A stretch of DNA of 64,000 nucleotides from assembly GCF_002741015.1 (NCBI RefSeq), contig NZ_CP016616.1:4986501-5050500 (forward strand). Direction: 5' to 3'. The stretch is from Microvirga ossetica (GTDB taxonomy: Bacteria; Pseudomonadota; Alphaproteobacteria; Rhizobiales; Beijerinckiaceae). The position numbers were made by a program, and so were the translations under genes. Positions 44,006 through 52,598 of this stretch are shown piece after piece; position 1 is the stretch's first letter, and each line of letters starts with the position of its first letter. A model generated the notes under the pieces. It was not told where the DNA came from and searched no databases. It worked only from the letters and a program-made list of their open reading frames with translations.

Positions 44006-46189
44006 TCATTCGGGCGCGGGCGGAGGCGGCTTGACGAGTTTGATGGCCTGATACGCCGCGACCGGACCGACCTCCTCATGGCCTGCCACCTGGACGGTGG
44101 GGACGGCAAACCGGATGCCGTTCTCGTCAAAGGCCTGCTTGATCAGGGACAGGGCCCGGCGACGGATGACGAACTGCTCGCCGGGCTTCGTCATCATCTT
44201 GAGACGGATCTGGATGCCGTAATCGCCGAATTGATCGACGCCCTGCATCTTGAGCGGTTCGATGATGTTGGGCGCGAATTCCGGATCCTGCGCCAATTCC
44301 TTGCCGATCTGCTTGATGAGCTTCTTCGCCTTGTCGAAATCGGAGTCGTAGGACACGCCGATGGTCAGCTTGTCGATCACCCAGTCGCGGCTCATGTTCT
44401 GGACCGCCCCAAGCACCCCGAACGGCACCGTGAAGAGCGGCCCGCGGTGATGCCGCAGCTTCACCGACCGGAACCCGAACGATTCCACCGTTCCCTTGTA
44501 GCTGCCGCTCGTGATGTACTCGCCGACCCGGAAGGCGTCGTCGAGGAGATAGAAGACGCCGCTGAACACGTCCTTGACCAGCGTCTGCGAGCCGAAGCCG
44601 ACGGCGACGCCTACGATGCCGGCGCCCGCGATCAGCGGCCCGATCTCCACACCGAGCGCGGAGAGGGCCATCATCACGGCGACGACCGCCAGCACCACGA
44701 AGATCACATTGCGGAAGATCGGCAGAAGCGTCCGCAGCCGCGCCTGCCTGACAGCCGCCTCGGTTCCGGGCGGGGACAAGGTCTCGGTCTGGCTGAGCCG
44801 CCGGTCGATGAGCGACTTGACCACCTGCCAGATCAGGTCGGCGACCAGCAGGATCACGACGCTGCTCAGCGCGCCCCGCAGCAGGCGGGTCAGAAGGGTA
44901 TCGCGGCCGGTCATCTCGACCAGATCGATCCGCAAGGTGTATGCCAGCAGAAAGGCGGCGCCGGCGATCAGGAGCGCCCTGAGGCCGCGATCGAGAAAGA
45001 CCGCCGTCAGCCCTGGCGTGGACGGCGCCCCCGAGCCTGAAGGCGGACGGGAGACGTGATGGCTCGCCATCTGGGCGACCTTGATCGCCGGGGGCAGAAG
45101 GAGAGCGACCGCCAACAGCCAGAACAGGCGCATGAACCCGACAACCCAGAAACCCCAGAGCGCAACCAGACAAAGGGACAAAAGCCAGGGTGTAAACCTG
45201 TGACGCGCCGGATGCTGCGTCTCGTCGGGCAGGGCATCCAAGGCGGGAGGCCTTGTCCAAACGACATTCAGGGCGATGGCCAGGAGCCCGAGCCCGAGGG
45301 TATAGGCCACGAGCTCGCGCGCCTCGGGTGAGAACCCCAGGGCGCTGAGCACATCGAGCGTGGCCCGCCCAAAGGCGAACCACCCGACAAAGAGCGCCAG
45401 GCGGCGAAACCAGAAGCGGGCGGCGCCGGCGGACAACGGGACGACCCGGAAGCGGTCCGCATCCTGCGGTCCGCCGCCGTCAGGTGCCAGGAGAAACCGG
45501 CCCAGAACCAGGACCAGGCGCAGAACCACGGCCGCGATCAGATACGCGAGGACGACCTGCCGCAAGAGCGGCGGCCAGTCGAAGGCGAGGAAGGCCCCGA
45601 TGCTCCCGAGCCCGAAGATCACCACTTCGCTGAGGCCGAAGGCGAGACGCAGGCCGATGGCGCGCATCCGCTCGGACACGGTTTCCATGGGCATGGCGGC
45701 GATCCGCTGCTGGGGATGAGCGGTGACCCTCCTGAAGATCCATTCGGTTCCGGCGCCCAAGGCGACAAAGCCGAGGACCAGGATCAGCACGCCCACGAGG
45801 CTGCGGCCTTGCAATTCGGCGAGCAGGCGATCCGCGGCGCTGCGGAACTCGCCCGGCAGGCGCGGCGCGGCGGCCGCGAGGGAGGCAAGATGGTCCCGCA
45901 GGCTCGCGGTTCGGGCCGCCATCATCTCGGAGGCTGTCGTCTGGGTAGCGGTCGGCGGCGGCCCTGCAAGCGGCGGCGTCGGCGCGAGCTGCTGCTGCTG
46001 GTCGATCCAGCCGCGCACGGCCGGATCCTGCAAGAGGTTCAGGAGCTGCTGCACCTGGGGCGGGGGCGGGTTCTGCGTCGGGGTGGTCTGGGCGTCGGCG
46101 GACGCAGCCCCCATGGACACGAAGAACAGCAGCGCCAGGCTGCACAGGAGCCGGGCCGGTGCGTTGTGGTCAGCGTGCGTCGTCATCAT
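44006..46189 (-). CDS. Mechanosensitive ion channel, MscS superfamily (large, YbiO-like)
   Basis: 727 aa. Signal peptide at about 1-34, a Pro/Gln-rich periplasmic stretch, then about ten membrane helices. The MscS core is near residues 500-660: pore helix GAGIVGVAVGFGSQTLVKDVFSGVFYLLDDAFRVGEYI, beta domain GTVESFGFRSVKLRHHRGPLFTVPFGVL and the C-terminal alpha/beta cage. It would open under membrane tension to release solutes during osmotic downshift. AAGGAGG precedes the start. It lies in a run of envelope and ion genes. Confidence 0.9.
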   Translation of the reverse strand: MMTTHADHNAPARLLCSLALLFFVSMGAASADAQTTPTQNPPPPQVQQLLNLLQDPAVRGWIDQQQQLAPTPPLAGPPPTATQTTASEMMAARTASLRDHLASLAAAAPRLPGEFRSAADRLLAELQGRSLVGVLILVLGFVALGAGTEWIFRRVTAHPQQRIAAMPMETVSERMRAIGLRLAFGLSEVVIFGLGSIGAFLAFDWPPLLRQVVLAYLIAAVVLRLVLVLGRFLLAPDGGGPQDADRFRVVPLSAGAARFWFRRLALFVGWFAFGRATLDVLSALGFSPEARELVAYTLGLGLLAIALNVVWTRPPALDALPDETQHPARHRFTPWLLSLCLVALWGFWVVGFMRLFWLLAVALLLPPAIKVAQMASHHVSRPPSGSGAPSTPGLTAVFLDRGLRALLIAGAAFLLAYTLRIDLVEMTGRDTLLTRLLRGALSSVVILLVADLIWQVVKSLIDRRLSQTETLSPPGTEAAVRQARLRTLLPIFRNVIFVVLAVVAVMMALSALGVEIGPLIAGAGIVGVAVGFGSQTLVKDVFSGVFYLLDDAFRVGEYITSGSYKGTVESFGFRSVKLRHHRGPLFTVPFGVLGAVQNMSRDWVIDKLTIGVSYDSDFDKAKKLIKQIGKELAQDPEFAPNIIEPLKMQGVDQFGDYGIQIRLKMMTKPGEQFVIRRRALSLIKQAFDENGIRFAVPTVQVAGHEEVGPVAAYQAIKLVKPPPPAPE

Positions 46190-46266
46190 CGAAACCGCCT
46201 CCTTCCACAGGGCGCCTGTTTACAATCCTGCGCAGGTGCTCTGTCCCGGCGCGACGATGGCACGGA

Positions 46267-46728
46267 TCAGCGCAACCGGATGCGGACCGCATCCGCACCG
46301 ACCGCCAGCATCAGGCCCTGGCGCTTCGTGCGCAGCCGCAGAACGACACCCTTATCGTTCTCCAACCACAGCCTGCCGTTGCCCTGTTCGGCCAAGGCCC
46401 AGCCGACACGGACCTGTCCGTAGACGCCGTCCAGATCCGAGACCCGGGCGAGTTGATAGACCTCGCCTGTGGCCTCAAGCTTCGAGACACCCAGCCCGCC
46501 GATACCGAGACCGTTGATCGTGAAAGGATAGTTGTGGCCCTTGAAGTGGAGCGTCCCACCGCCAACTGCGGCGCTCCCGACCAGCGCAAGGTGGACCTGG
46601 CTGATCGAGACCCGGGCCGCGGCGGGCGGCGCTGCCGGTGTCTGCGCCTCGGCGTAAGAGGATGTCGCGGCGATGATCGCGGCCAAGAGAACGGCCTTCG
46701 GCCCGCGGTCGGAAAAATGAGAAGCCAT
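46267..46728 (-). CDS. Exported protein of unknown function, 153 aa
   Basis: Starts at the ATG at 46728 (MASHFSDRGPKAVLLAAIIAATSSYAEAQT), a signal peptide of about 29 residues. The mature part is beta-rich and Gly-rich (LALVGSAAVGGGTLHFKGHNYPFTINGLGIGGLGVSKLEATGEVYQLARVSDLDGVYGQVRVGWAL... LWLENDKGVVLRLRTKRQGLMLAVGADAVRIRL). I have seen this general pattern in conserved alphaproteobacterial periplasmic proteins, but cannot name the family with confidence. It lies 78 bp upstream of the MscS gene start, same strand. Confidence 0.65.
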   Translation of the reverse strand: MASHFSDRGPKAVLLAAIIAATSSYAEAQTPAAPPAAARVSISQVHLALVGSAAVGGGTLHFKGHNYPFTINGLGIGGLGVSKLEATGEVYQLARVSDLDGVYGQVRVGWALAEQGNGRLWLENDKGVVLRLRTKRQGLMLAVGADAVRIRLR

Positions 46729-46885
46729 TGGTGACTCTCCTGTGCCCTGATGTGCTGGAAGCCCGCGCCCGTGGCCGACCTCGCCTTTCATATCGACGAC
46801 CGTTCGGCCCCCGGCGGTCGCCATGTCGAGACCCTTGTCGAGACGACCAATGCCGCGGGGATGGGGCGTCGGCCCACTGACCGTC

Positions 46886-47314
46886 TCATCGCGAGCACTT
46901 CTGGTACGCGGTTCCGACGCTGTCCTGGTCATTGGTGTAGCGTCGGAGAGAGCCGTCCGGCAATGTTGCCAGGAGAACTCTCCGCTCACCGCCCGCCACG
47001 GCGTTCGCGCAGTTGAGGTCGAGAACCTGACGCTCTCCGGCCGGTCTGACCGATTTGATGCGACACGATGCCATGGGCGTCCTCAGGCGATTGCCGGAGA
47101 CGATGAAGGCAGGAGCAAACATGTCGACCGGCTTCTTGAACAAAACTCCTTTCCCTGCGGATGAATAGGTCTCCGTGCAGGAAGAGCCCTGGATCAGCCA
47201 CGCCCCCTGGTAGCCCGACAGACCTGCCTCCGCCGCGATCGCGCCCGATATCGCCACGGACGCGGCCAGGGCCAAGCCCACCCCAGCGACACCGACAAAT
47301 CGTACAACTCCCAT
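46886..47314 (-). CDS. Exported hypothetical protein, 142 aa
   Basis: Starts at the ATG at 47314, with AAGGAGG 5 bases ahead. Signal peptide of about 30 residues (VGVAGVGLALAASVAISGAIAAE). The mature part has four Cys (SSCTETYSS, ASCRIKSV, LNCANAV, YQKCSR), which could form two disulfides in the periplasm. No family recognised. The promoter region holds the inverted repeat CTGTA-N3-TACAG (47419-47431) that also precedes the regulator gene at 47446, so it is a probable target of that regulator. Confidence 0.7.
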   Translation of the reverse strand: MGVVRFVGVAGVGLALAASVAISGAIAAEAGLSGYQGAWLIQGSSCTETYSSAGKGVLFKKPVDMFAPAFIVSGNRLRTPMASCRIKSVRPAGERQVLDLNCANAVAGGERRVLLATLPDGSLRRYTNDQDSVGTAYQKCSR

Positions 47315-47417
47315 CGGAACCTCCTTCAGAGAAGACATCCGTCCATGACTGGACGCGGCGAGCGGCCTGAGCGCTGGCCTGACGCTAGCAAGGGATGGCA
47401 CGCTCCGCCTGTATCTT

Positions 47418-47432
47418 CCTGTATGTTACAGG
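47418..47432 (-). promoter_or_regulatory. Inverted-repeat operator, copy A
   Basis: CCTGTATGTTACAGG, arms of six bases around TGT. It lies about 105 bp upstream of the exported-protein start (47314) and between that gene and the regulator gene's stop. GCCTGTATC stands just to its left (47407-47415), as it does next to copy B. Confidence 0.6.
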
Positions 47433-47445
47433 GCGACTACAGGAG

Positions 47446-49281
47446 TCAGCGCTGGGGGATGGCCGACCGCAGGGCCGTTTCCGCGGTGGTCGTGTCCGGC
47501 ACCGGAAAGCCGGCCTTGCGCGCGCCTTCGGCCAACAGGGCACCGTCCTCGGGTCCGTAATTGCGCTTGGCCACTTCACGATCCCACTGGTCGAAGAAGG
47601 TGGGCCGCGCCTGGAGAAAACGGTCCCGCGCCTCGGCGGCCTCGCGCTTCATCCCGAGCTGGGCATAGATGATGGTGGACACGAAATGGTAGAGCGGGAA
47701 CTTCTCCTGACTGACCTGCCGCATCAGAAGCTCGGCCCTCCGGAAGTCGCGGTCCAGATAGGCAAGCTGCGCCAGCACCCCGTTGTAATAATCCGAATGG
47801 CCCGGATTGCGGGCAAGGGCCTGTTCGATGAGGGCCATGCCGCGCTTGTGGTCGCCGGCCTGGCCCAGCCGGCTTCCGAATTCTCCGAGCAGTTCGGTGT
47901 CGTTCGGGTTGAGCGCCACAGCCCGCTCGCCGACCTGCAACGCCTCCACCGGCTGCTCCGTGAAGAAGAGTGCCATCATCAGCGCCTGCAACCCGCGGAC
48001 GTTCTCCGGGTCCAGGCGATTGGCCAGGCGGGCGGCCTCGATGGAGCGCCGCGTCGCCGTCGGCGAACCGGGGCGCGGGTTGAAGCCGAAGCGATCCTCG
48101 TCGAGGTAGAGCATCGAGAGCATCGCCCAGGCGGTGGCGTAGCTTGGATAGCGGGCGACCGCCCGTTCAAGGCACGTCCGGATGGCGGCGTGGCTGTCTG
48201 GGCTCAGCGCGGCGCGATAGCCGTAGAACCGCAGCGTGCAGGCATAGGCCTCCAGGTCCTCCGGCGCTCCCGCCTGGGTGCGCCTCTCGTCAGACCGGGC
48301 AATGATGCCATAGGGCTGGCCGACCGCGGTCGCGACCTTCTGGGCCACATCGTCCTGGATCGCGAAGAAGCCGCGGACGCGCAGATCGTCGTCATAGGCC
48401 TGCGACCACAGCACGGCGCCGGTCTCGGCATCGAGCAGGCGGCCCGTCACGCGCAACTGGTGCTCGGCGGTCCGGACGCTGCCCTCCAGCACATACCGCG
48501 CCCCGAGGTCACGCTGAATTCGGGCAACGTCAGCCCCCGGCGGAATGCTCCTCGAGGTCTCCCGTCCCAGCACCGAAAGCTCCTTGAAGCGGGCGAGCTG
48601 GCTCAGGACCTCCTCGGTGAGGCCCTGGGCGTAGATCTTCGTCTCCGGGCCTTCGCCCAGGTTGGCGAAGGGCATGACGACGAGGGTCGGCCCGCTCGGG
48701 GTCGTGGCCGATGCCTGGACTAGCGGCTGTGGGATCCAATGCGAGGTGCCCCACCAGGCGAGACCTGTGACTGCGGTGGCCAGGGCCGCGGCGCCGAGGT
48801 CGATCCAAAGCGAGTTTGGACGTCGGGATGGCAGGACGACGGCCACCTTGGGCCGCGGGGTGGCAGGGTTTGGCGGATCCAGGGCCTCCGCCCTCGGGAC
48901 AGCCCGCAGGGTGAAGTGGGGGACGTAGGCACCCTTCGGCACGTCGATGATGACGGGATCGGACAGTCCGGGGACCAGATAGTAATGCTCGAGGGCGCGG
49001 CGGAGCCGCCCCGCCTCGATCCGCACCACCGGATCGCTCTGGGCGTCGAAGGTCGCATCGCGCTCGAACACCTCGGTCCCGACCGAGTAGGCCTTGATCC
49101 GGTCCCCGCGCCCGGCCAGCGTCTCCTCGACGATGTAGCGCAGGAACTTGCGCGCACGCGCGGGGGCATCGAAGTCACGGCTGGCGAGGAGGCGTTCGAG
49201 CTGGGCGCGCACATCGTCTGCCGAAGGCAGCGACTGCGCCTGCGATGGGCCGTCAACCCCATGGTTGCTGCCGTCGTGCAA
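47446..49281 (-). CDS. DNA-binding-like TolB/TPR regulator protein
   Basis: 611 aa. The N-terminal 100 residues (VRAQLERLLASRDFDAPARARKFLRYIVEETLAGRGDRIKAYSVGTEVFERDATFDAQSDPVVRIEAGRLRRALEHYY) form a module seen ahead of TPR regions in alphaproteobacterial signalling proteins, possibly a winged helix. A single membrane helix follows (LWIDLGAAALATAVTGLAWWG), then a TolB-N-like domain (TLVVMPFANLGEGPETKIYAQGLTEEVLSQLARFKELSVLGRETS) and TPR repeats to the end. It may sense envelope conditions and bind DNA from the membrane. The matching inverted repeats in its own and the neighbour's promoter support a regulatory role. Confidence 0.75.
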   Translation of the reverse strand: MHDGSNHGVDGPSQAQSLPSADDVRAQLERLLASRDFDAPARARKFLRYIVEETLAGRGDRIKAYSVGTEVFERDATFDAQSDPVVRIEAGRLRRALEHYYLVPGLSDPVIIDVPKGAYVPHFTLRAVPRAEALDPPNPATPRPKVAVVLPSRRPNSLWIDLGAAALATAVTGLAWWGTSHWIPQPLVQASATTPSGPTLVVMPFANLGEGPETKIYAQGLTEEVLSQLARFKELSVLGRETSRSIPPGADVARIQRDLGARYVLEGSVRTAEHQLRVTGRLLDAETGAVLWSQAYDDDLRVRGFFAIQDDVAQKVATAVGQPYGIIARSDERRTQAGAPEDLEAYACTLRFYGYRAALSPDSHAAIRTCLERAVARYPSYATAWAMLSMLYLDEDRFGFNPRPGSPTATRRSIEAARLANRLDPENVRGLQALMMALFFTEQPVEALQVGERAVALNPNDTELLGEFGSRLGQAGDHKRGMALIEQALARNPGHSDYYNGVLAQLAYLDRDFRRAELLMRQVSQEKFPLYHFVSTIIYAQLGMKREAAEARDRFLQARPTFFDQWDREVAKRNYGPEDGALLAEGARKAGFPVPDTTTAETALRSAIPQR

Positions 49282-49331
49282 TGGGCCGGCCTTTCGGAGG
49301 CGTCGGACGACACCTTGAGTGCCTGTATCCC

Positions 49332-49344
49332 CTGTAACCTACAG
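49332..49344 (-). promoter_or_regulatory. Inverted-repeat operator, copy B
   Basis: CTGTAACCTACAG, arms CTGTA/TACAG with a 3-base spacer, about 50 bp upstream of the regulator start at 49281. It is flanked on the left by GCCTGTATC (49321-49329) and on the right by TATGTTAC, both also found at copy A. Confidence 0.6.
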
Positions 49345-49434
49345 TATGTTACTCCCCTATGACACGCAACGGGGCGATACTGACCTCTGTGGGACGGCGC
49401 ACCAGCGTCGCAGCACCCTCACGCGGGTTCAATC

Positions 49435-49680
49435 ATGGATCAAGCCGTACTGGTCGCCATCGCCCGCTTCCCGGACCGGGGGCACGCCATCGAGGAACTC
49501 GCGAGAACGGACGAGGACTTCCGGTCGCTGTGCGCCGATCTCGCCGACGCCGAGGCAGCCGCCGTTCGGTGGCAGCACTCGTCGTTGCCGGTGAGCGCCG
49601 CCCGCAGCGCCGAGTACCGGGACCTGGCCAGGGATCTCGCTTCCGAACTGGCGGCGATGCTGGATCGCCACGCGCAATGA
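49435..49680 (+). CDS. Small hypothetical protein, 81 aa
   Basis: Acidic helical protein (MDQAVLVAIARFPDRGHAIEELARTDEDFRSLCADLADAEAAAVRWQ... YRDLARDLASELAAMLDRHAQ). No signal or membrane segment. It is followed 13 bp later by a membrane-protein gene and then the HlyD-type gene, so it is the first gene of a three-gene operon. Divergent from the TolB/TPR regulator gene, sharing a promoter region of about 150 bp with operator copy B. Family not recognised. Confidence 0.65.
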   Translation: MDQAVLVAIARFPDRGHAIEELARTDEDFRSLCADLADAEAAAVRWQHSSLPVSAARSAEYRDLARDLASELAAMLDRHAQ

Positions 49681-49693
49681 CAGGAGAGCCGGC

Positions 49694-50158
49694 ATGGCCG
49701 TGACGCTTCACTCCGCTGCCCCGCATCATCTGCCGGCGTTCATTACCGGCCCCGGCGAGACCGACGTCCTCATGACCGTGATGGCCGTTGTCCTGGTCGT
49801 CGCCGTGCTGGCGGTCGGCCTGCTGTTCCTGCGGCTGCACACGCTGCCCGAGCGCATGGCGCACAGGTCGCACAAACTCCAATTCGAGATCGTCGCCGTG
49901 CTGGGCCTGCTGGCCCTGTTCACCCACCAGCACATCTTCTGGGTTGCCGGCCTGATCCTCGCCCTGATCGACATTCCCGACTTCGGGAATCCACTTCGCC
50001 GTATTGCCGGATCGGCCGAGAGGATCGCCGGCATCCCGCCGGACAAGGGCGCGGATGATGTGCCGGACGAGACCGGTGCCGTTTTCGCCCATCCCGAAGA
50101 ACCCCAGCCGCTGCCGCCGCCCGCACCGAAGGTCGTTCCGGTCCGCCCGGGGAGATGA
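49694..50158 (+). CDS. Small membrane protein, 154 aa
   Basis: Three hydrophobic segments (VLMTVMAVVLVVAVLAVGLLFLRL, FEIVAVLGLLALFTH, HIFWVAGLILALIDIPDFG) and a Pro-rich cytosolic or periplasmic tail (EEPQPLPPPAPKVVPVRPG). ACAGGAG precedes the ATG. It ends 3 bp before the HlyD-type gene, so the two are tightly coupled; such small proteins accompany membrane-fusion proteins in DUF-type efflux units. Function unknown. Confidence 0.7.
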   Translation: MAVTLHSAAPHHLPAFITGPGETDVLMTVMAVVLVVAVLAVGLLFLRLHTLPERMAHRSHKLQFEIVAVLGLLALFTHQHIFWVAGLILALIDIPDFGNPLRRIAGSAERIAGIPPDKGADDVPDETGAVFAHPEEPQPLPPPAPKVVPVRPGR

Positions 50159-50161
50159 TCC

Positions 50162-51397
50162 ATGCTTGAGCTTCTTCTCTGCTCCCTGCTGACGATTTTC
50201 CCGGACTATCTCTTCCGCCGCTATGCCCAGGGCAAGCGCATCGGCAAGGAGATCACGCTCTACTCGGTCTGGTTCGAGCTGCGCTGGGGCCTCGTGGCTT
50301 GCCTGATGCTCACGGTCGGGCTGATCACAACGGTCTTCTACAACCATCCGTCGACGAGCAACGCCACGTTGTTCTACCGGACCGTCCCGATCCTGCCGGA
50401 AGCGAACGGACGTGTCGCCGAGGTCTATATTGACGGCGTGACCGGCGAGGTAAAGCAGGGGGCACCGATCTTCAGGCTCGACAGCTCGAAGCAGGAGGCG
50501 GCCGCGGAAGCCGCCCGGCGCAAGATCGCCGAGGTCGAGGCAGCCCTGGTGGTAGCCAAGACCGATGTCCTTGCCGCCGAGGCCAAGATCCAGGAAGCCA
50601 GGAGCGCGCATCAGCAGGCAGTGGACGAACTCGCGACCAAGCAGGAGATCTATAGGCGCAATCCAGGCGCCGTCGCCGTCAGGGACATCGAAAGGCTCGA
50701 GGTTGCCGTGCAGGGACGCCAGGGCGCGATCGACGCTGCTGTCGCCGCGAAGAGCGGCGCCGAGGCGCAGATCTCCGCCCTGCTGCCGGCCCAGAAGGCC
50801 AGCGCCGAAGCCGCTCTCGCCCAAGCCGAGGTGGAACTGCGCAAGACCGTTGTCCGCGCTGGTGTGAACGGGCGCGTGGAGCAGTTCACGCTGCGGGTCG
50901 GCGACATCGTCAACCCGAACATGCGTCCGGCCGGCGTGCTGATCCCGGAGGGCGCCGGGCGGCAAGCCATCCAGGCGGGCTTCGGGCAGATCGAGGCCCA
51001 GGTGATGAAGGTCGGCATGATCGCCGAGGTCACCTGCGTGTCGAAACCCTGGACCATCATTCCGATGGTGGTGACGAGCGTGCAGGACTACATCGCCGCC
51101 GGCCAGTTCCGCGGCGGCGAGCAACTGATCGATGCCCAGCAGGTGATACAGCCGGGCACCATCCTGGTGTTTCTCGAGCCTCTCTACGAGGGCGGGCTCA
51201 GGGGCGTCACACCGGGCAGCTCCTGCATCGCCAACGCCTATACCAGCAACCACGATCTGATCGACTCCGGCCAGGTCAGCACCACCAAGGGGCTGGTTCT
51301 TCACGCGGTGGATGCGGTCGGACTCGTGCACGCCATGATCCTGCGGATCCAGGCGCTGATTTATCCCATCCAGACCCTCGTGCTCGGCGGACACTGA
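50162..51397 (+). CDS. HlyD-family membrane-fusion (periplasmic adaptor) protein
   Basis: 411 aa. An N-terminal hydrophobic stretch and a clear anchor helix (WGLVACLMLTVGLITTVFYN, about 42-62), then the first lipoyl half (LPEANGRVAEVYIDGVTGEVKQGAPIFRLDSSKQEAAAEAA), a long coiled coil (about 110-225) and the second half (KTVVRAGVNGRVEQFTLRVGDIVNPNMRPAGVL). Adaptors like this bridge an inner-membrane pump to an outer-membrane channel, but no pump or TolC gene lies here. Partner may be the small membrane protein ahead or a distant pump. Confidence 0.85.
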   Translation: MLELLLCSLLTIFPDYLFRRYAQGKRIGKEITLYSVWFELRWGLVACLMLTVGLITTVFYNHPSTSNATLFYRTVPILPEANGRVAEVYIDGVTGEVKQGAPIFRLDSSKQEAAAEAARRKIAEVEAALVVAKTDVLAAEAKIQEARSAHQQAVDELATKQEIYRRNPGAVAVRDIERLEVAVQGRQGAIDAAVAAKSGAEAQISALLPAQKASAEAALAQAEVELRKTVVRAGVNGRVEQFTLRVGDIVNPNMRPAGVLIPEGAGRQAIQAGFGQIEAQVMKVGMIAEVTCVSKPWTIIPMVVTSVQDYIAAGQFRGGEQLIDAQQVIQPGTILVFLEPLYEGGLRGVTPGSSCIANAYTSNHDLIDSGQVSTTKGLVLHAVDAVGLVHAMILRIQALIYPIQTLVLGGH

Positions 51398-51481
51398 TGC
51401 GAGCCGCAGTGGCTCGCAGGTCTGAGCGATCCCTCAAGTGGAGGCGCTCTTGCTATGGAACATTGACGAGGTCGAAGGCCC

Positions 51482-52576
51482 ATGAAGCCCTTGCTTAAGG
51501 AAGTCCGTCACAATCCGCTGCTCTGGCTGCTGGCCTTCGTGCCCGTGGTGTTCGCCGCTCACACGCTCACGCCCGAAGCGCACACGCTGCTGTTCGTGCT
51601 GTCCGTCCTGGCGATCGTGCCACTGGCCGTGCTGCTGAGCCACGCCACCGAATCCGTGGCGGCCAAGACGGGCGATGCGGTCGGCGGCCTGCTCAACGCC
51701 ACGCTCGGTAACCTGACCGAACTGATCATCGCGCTGGCCGCGTTGCGCGCCGGGCAATACGCGCTCGTGAAGGCCTCCATCGCCGGGGCGATCGTCACCA
51801 ACTCGTTGTTCATGCTGGGCGCGTCGTTCCTGCTCGGTGGACTCAGGCACCACGTGCAGGACTACAACCGGGGCAACGCCCGTCTGCAAGCGGGCCTGCT
51901 CTTTCTGGCCACGATCGCGTTGCTGATGCCCTCGGCGGTCTCTGGAGCCGATCCCACCGCAGGATCGGCGGTGACCGACAGGTTGAGCGTGAGCCTGTCC
52001 GTGCTGCTCATCGCCGCCTACGGATTGGGCCTGCTGTTCACGCTCAAGACACATCGCGAATTCTTCGGTGGCGCGGATCATGCCGAAACCGGCGAGGCGC
52101 CGTGGCCCATGGGCTTGGCTCTGGCCACGCTGGCTGGCGTCACGATCCTGGTCGCGCTGGTGAGCGAGGTGTTCATCGAATCAGTGCAGCAGGCGGCGGT
52201 GGCGTTCGGGATGACCCCCGCATTCGTGGGTTTCGTCGTCGTGGCGTTGGTGGGCGCTGCGGCGGAGATGGCCTCAGCCTTTGCCGGCGCGCGCAAGAAC
52301 CGGCTCGACCTGAGCGTGGGCATTGCGCTGGGAAGCTCGGCCCAGATCGCACTCTTCGTCGCCCCGGTGCTGGTGTTGCTCAGTTACCTCATCGGCCCGG
52401 CACCGATGAACCTGCAATTCTGGCCGGGTGCAGTGGTCATGATGCTCATCGCCACGATGACCGTGTCCCTGGTGACCAACAGCGGGCGCTCGGCGTGGTT
52501 TGTCGGCGTGCTCGTGCTGCTGGTGTACCTGATCTTCGCGATGACGCTTTATCTGTTGCCACCCCAGGTCCCCTGA
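51482..52576 (+). CDS. Calcium/proton antiporter, CaCA superfamily (Cax/ChaA-type)
   Basis: 364 aa, with eleven or so membrane helices. The two signature alpha repeats are present: GDAVGGLLNATLGNLTELIIALAALRAG (about 60-90) and VGAAAEMASAFAGARKNRLDLSVGIALGSSAQIALFVAP (about 255-295), each with the acidic ion-binding Glu. It exports Ca2+ (or Na+/K+) in exchange for protons at the inner membrane. The potassium-channel gene follows 22 bp later, which suggests joint expression for ion homeostasis. Confidence 0.9.
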   Translation: MKPLLKEVRHNPLLWLLAFVPVVFAAHTLTPEAHTLLFVLSVLAIVPLAVLLSHATESVAAKTGDAVGGLLNATLGNLTELIIALAALRAGQYALVKASIAGAIVTNSLFMLGASFLLGGLRHHVQDYNRGNARLQAGLLFLATIALLMPSAVSGADPTAGSAVTDRLSVSLSVLLIAAYGLGLLFTLKTHREFFGGADHAETGEAPWPMGLALATLAGVTILVALVSEVFIESVQQAAVAFGMTPAFVGFVVVALVGAAAEMASAFAGARKNRLDLSVGIALGSSAQIALFVAPVLVLLSYLIGPAPMNLQFWPGAVVMMLIATMTVSLVTNSGRSAWFVGVLVLLVYLIFAMTLYLLPPQVP

Positions 52577-52598
52577 TCGGCTCACCGGAGCGGTCTGC

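Noticed and set aside
49433..51394. 653-codon open frame on the minus strand
   Set aside because: It is the shadow of the small protein, membrane protein and HlyD genes, all with good signals on the plus strand.
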